Source of the DNA: Candidatus Latescibacterota bacterium
GTDB lineage: Bacteria > Latescibacterota > UBA2968 > UBA8231
DNA: 15,019 nt
Reading direction: 5' to 3'
Assembly (NCBI GenBank): GCA_021295675.1
Contig: JAGWBY010000011.1
Location: forward strand, 32,997-48,015
In this document: positions 14,364 to 15,019 of the stretch, piece after piece
How positions within the stretch are numbered: the stretch's first letter is position 1
Layout: each line of letters starts with the position of its first letter
Notes under the pieces: model-generated
Database searches by the model: none
What the model was told of the DNA's origin: nothing
The model's input: the letters and a program-made list of their open reading frames with translations, nothing else
Position numbers and translations under genes: made by a program

Positions 14364-15019
14364 TCAGCGGTACTGATCCAAATTCCCCTTGTACTCCAAA
14401 CCCAACACTTCCCGGCCCCGCGCCGTATTGCAGGTAGCGTCGGCTTCGGGCGTGCCGACCACATGCAATACGTCAAACTTCACCTCGTCCTTTTCTAAGG
14501 CCAGTCGGCAAGCTTCGGCCAAATCGTGGCGGCAGACAAAGCCGTTGCGGATGTTCAATGGTTCCCGATATTTGCCGATTCCCAAGCGCGAATCCACGAT
14601 GTAGTCGGGCCGCAAGACCACGATCGGCAATCCAAAGGCTTCGTGAACCTGGCGGCACATTTCCTCCTGTAGTCGCTTGCACACCGCATATAAACTGCCG
14701 TCGGGCCGCCGCACTTCCGAGGAGAAGAAAATTCCCTCGGGATGCACGGTCTGACACGAGCCGATGTGTACTACTTTGCGGATGCCCTGCTCTTGGGCCG
14801 CTTGCAGGACATTCCATAGGCCCTTGAGGTTGATGAGGAAGGGCTTGTCGTCGTTGGGATCGCCGACGAAGTAAACCGCGGTGTGAATGACGCAATCCAC
14901 GCCGCTGATGGCTTGCTCCACCGCGTGGGAATCGGCTATGTCGCCGTGGACCACTTCGCCGCCGTTCCAATCGCCGTCTGTGTCGCGATACGCCTCCCAA
15001 GCTTGGGGGCCGTAGTCAA
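14364..15019 (-). CDS. NAD(P)-dependent epimerase/dehydratase, extended SDR family (5' end outside window)
   Basis: The frame is open to the right edge (AWEAYRDTDGDWNGGEVVHG precedes the GTG at 14954), so about 218 C-terminal residues are present and the N-terminal NAD-binding GxxGxxG is not. The seen part starts in the second half of the Rossmann fold: HGDIAD, then GVDCVIHTAVYFVGD. Next come NLKGLWNVLQAAQEQGIRKV, HIGSCQTV and the catalytic Y-x3-K (LYAVCKRLQEE). LPIVVLRPDYIVD then leads into the substrate-binding end (FVCRHDLAEACRLALEK). This order fits NAD-dependent nucleotide-sugar epimerases/dehydratases and related extended SDRs. It ends at a TGA 14364-14366, converging on the Rpn-like gene. 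The 110-nt gap (14254-14363) holds a weak CGGCG/CGCCG hairpin without a T-run. Substrate unknown. Confidence 0.85.
   Translation of the reverse strand, partial: DYGPQAWEAYRDTDGDWNGGEVVHGDIADSHAVEQAISGVDCVIHTAVYFVGDPNDDKPFLINLKGLWNVLQAAQEQGIRKVVHIGSCQTVHPEGIFFSSEVRRPDGSLYAVCKRLQEEMCRQVHEAFGLPIVVLRPDYIVDSRLGIGKYREPLNIRNGFVCRHDLAEACRLALEKDEVKFDVLHVVGTPEADATCNTARGREVLGLEYKGNLDQYR

Overview
The window is about 15 kb of GC-rich bacterial DNA (by eye around 60% GC). It has no rRNA, tRNA, CRISPR array or insertion sequence that I can recognise. The left-edge gene ends in a 'YPNPFN...' FlgD-Ig/Por-type C-terminal sorting domain. That domain, with large secreted quinoproteins, a TauD-type oxygenase and an Rpn/PD-(D/E)XK family gene, suggests an uncultured FCB-superphylum-like lineage (for example Latescibacterota or Poribacteria). 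This placement is an inference from gene style, not from a marker gene.

Layout, left to right. 3-554 (+) is the 3' end of a secreted FG-GAP/VCBS protein with the sorting domain. 591-1164 (-) is a PhnZ-like HD-domain oxygenase broken by a frameshift. 1321-2274 (+) is an exported calcineurin-like phosphoesterase. 2343-2860 (-) is a RelE/ParE-type toxin-antitoxin pair in a locally AT-richer patch. 2948-4156 (-) is a TauD/TfdA-type Fe(II)/2-oxoglutarate dioxygenase. 4163-13152 (-) holds three tandem paralogues, each a signal peptide plus PQQ-dehydrogenase beta-propeller plus C-terminal ankyrin repeats. Transcription order is A (10267-13152), B (7367-10274, frameshifted), C (4163-7174), then the dioxygenase. 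A and B overlap by 8 nt, and C and the dioxygenase are 6 nt apart. 13376-14253 (+) is an Rpn-family nuclease-like gene, also frameshifted, behind a good sigma-54 -24/-12 match and a 9-bp inverted repeat. 14364-15019 (-) is an extended-SDR epimerase/dehydratase cut by the right edge.

The core of the window is the quinoprotein-ankyrin operon. The proteins are predicted to be exported and resemble the soluble part of membrane glucose dehydrogenase, but carry no CxxCH haem-c motif, so they would pass electrons to a separate acceptor. Their substrate and the role of the ankyrin tail are unknown. An 84-nt remnant of the 3' end of an A-type gene sits just upstream of C. It shows that C arose by duplication of a unit that included the A/B junction, and it now supplies C's ribosome binding site.

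A second theme is damage. Three unrelated genes (the HD oxygenase, quinoprotein B and the Rpn-like gene) each lack a short internal segment of about 20 nt, which shifts the frame while leaving intact coding sequence on both sides. For B the loss is exactly 20 nt by comparison with C. Either the genome is decaying in an unusual way or the assembly has a systematic small-deletion error. This should be settled before any of the three is called a pseudogene.
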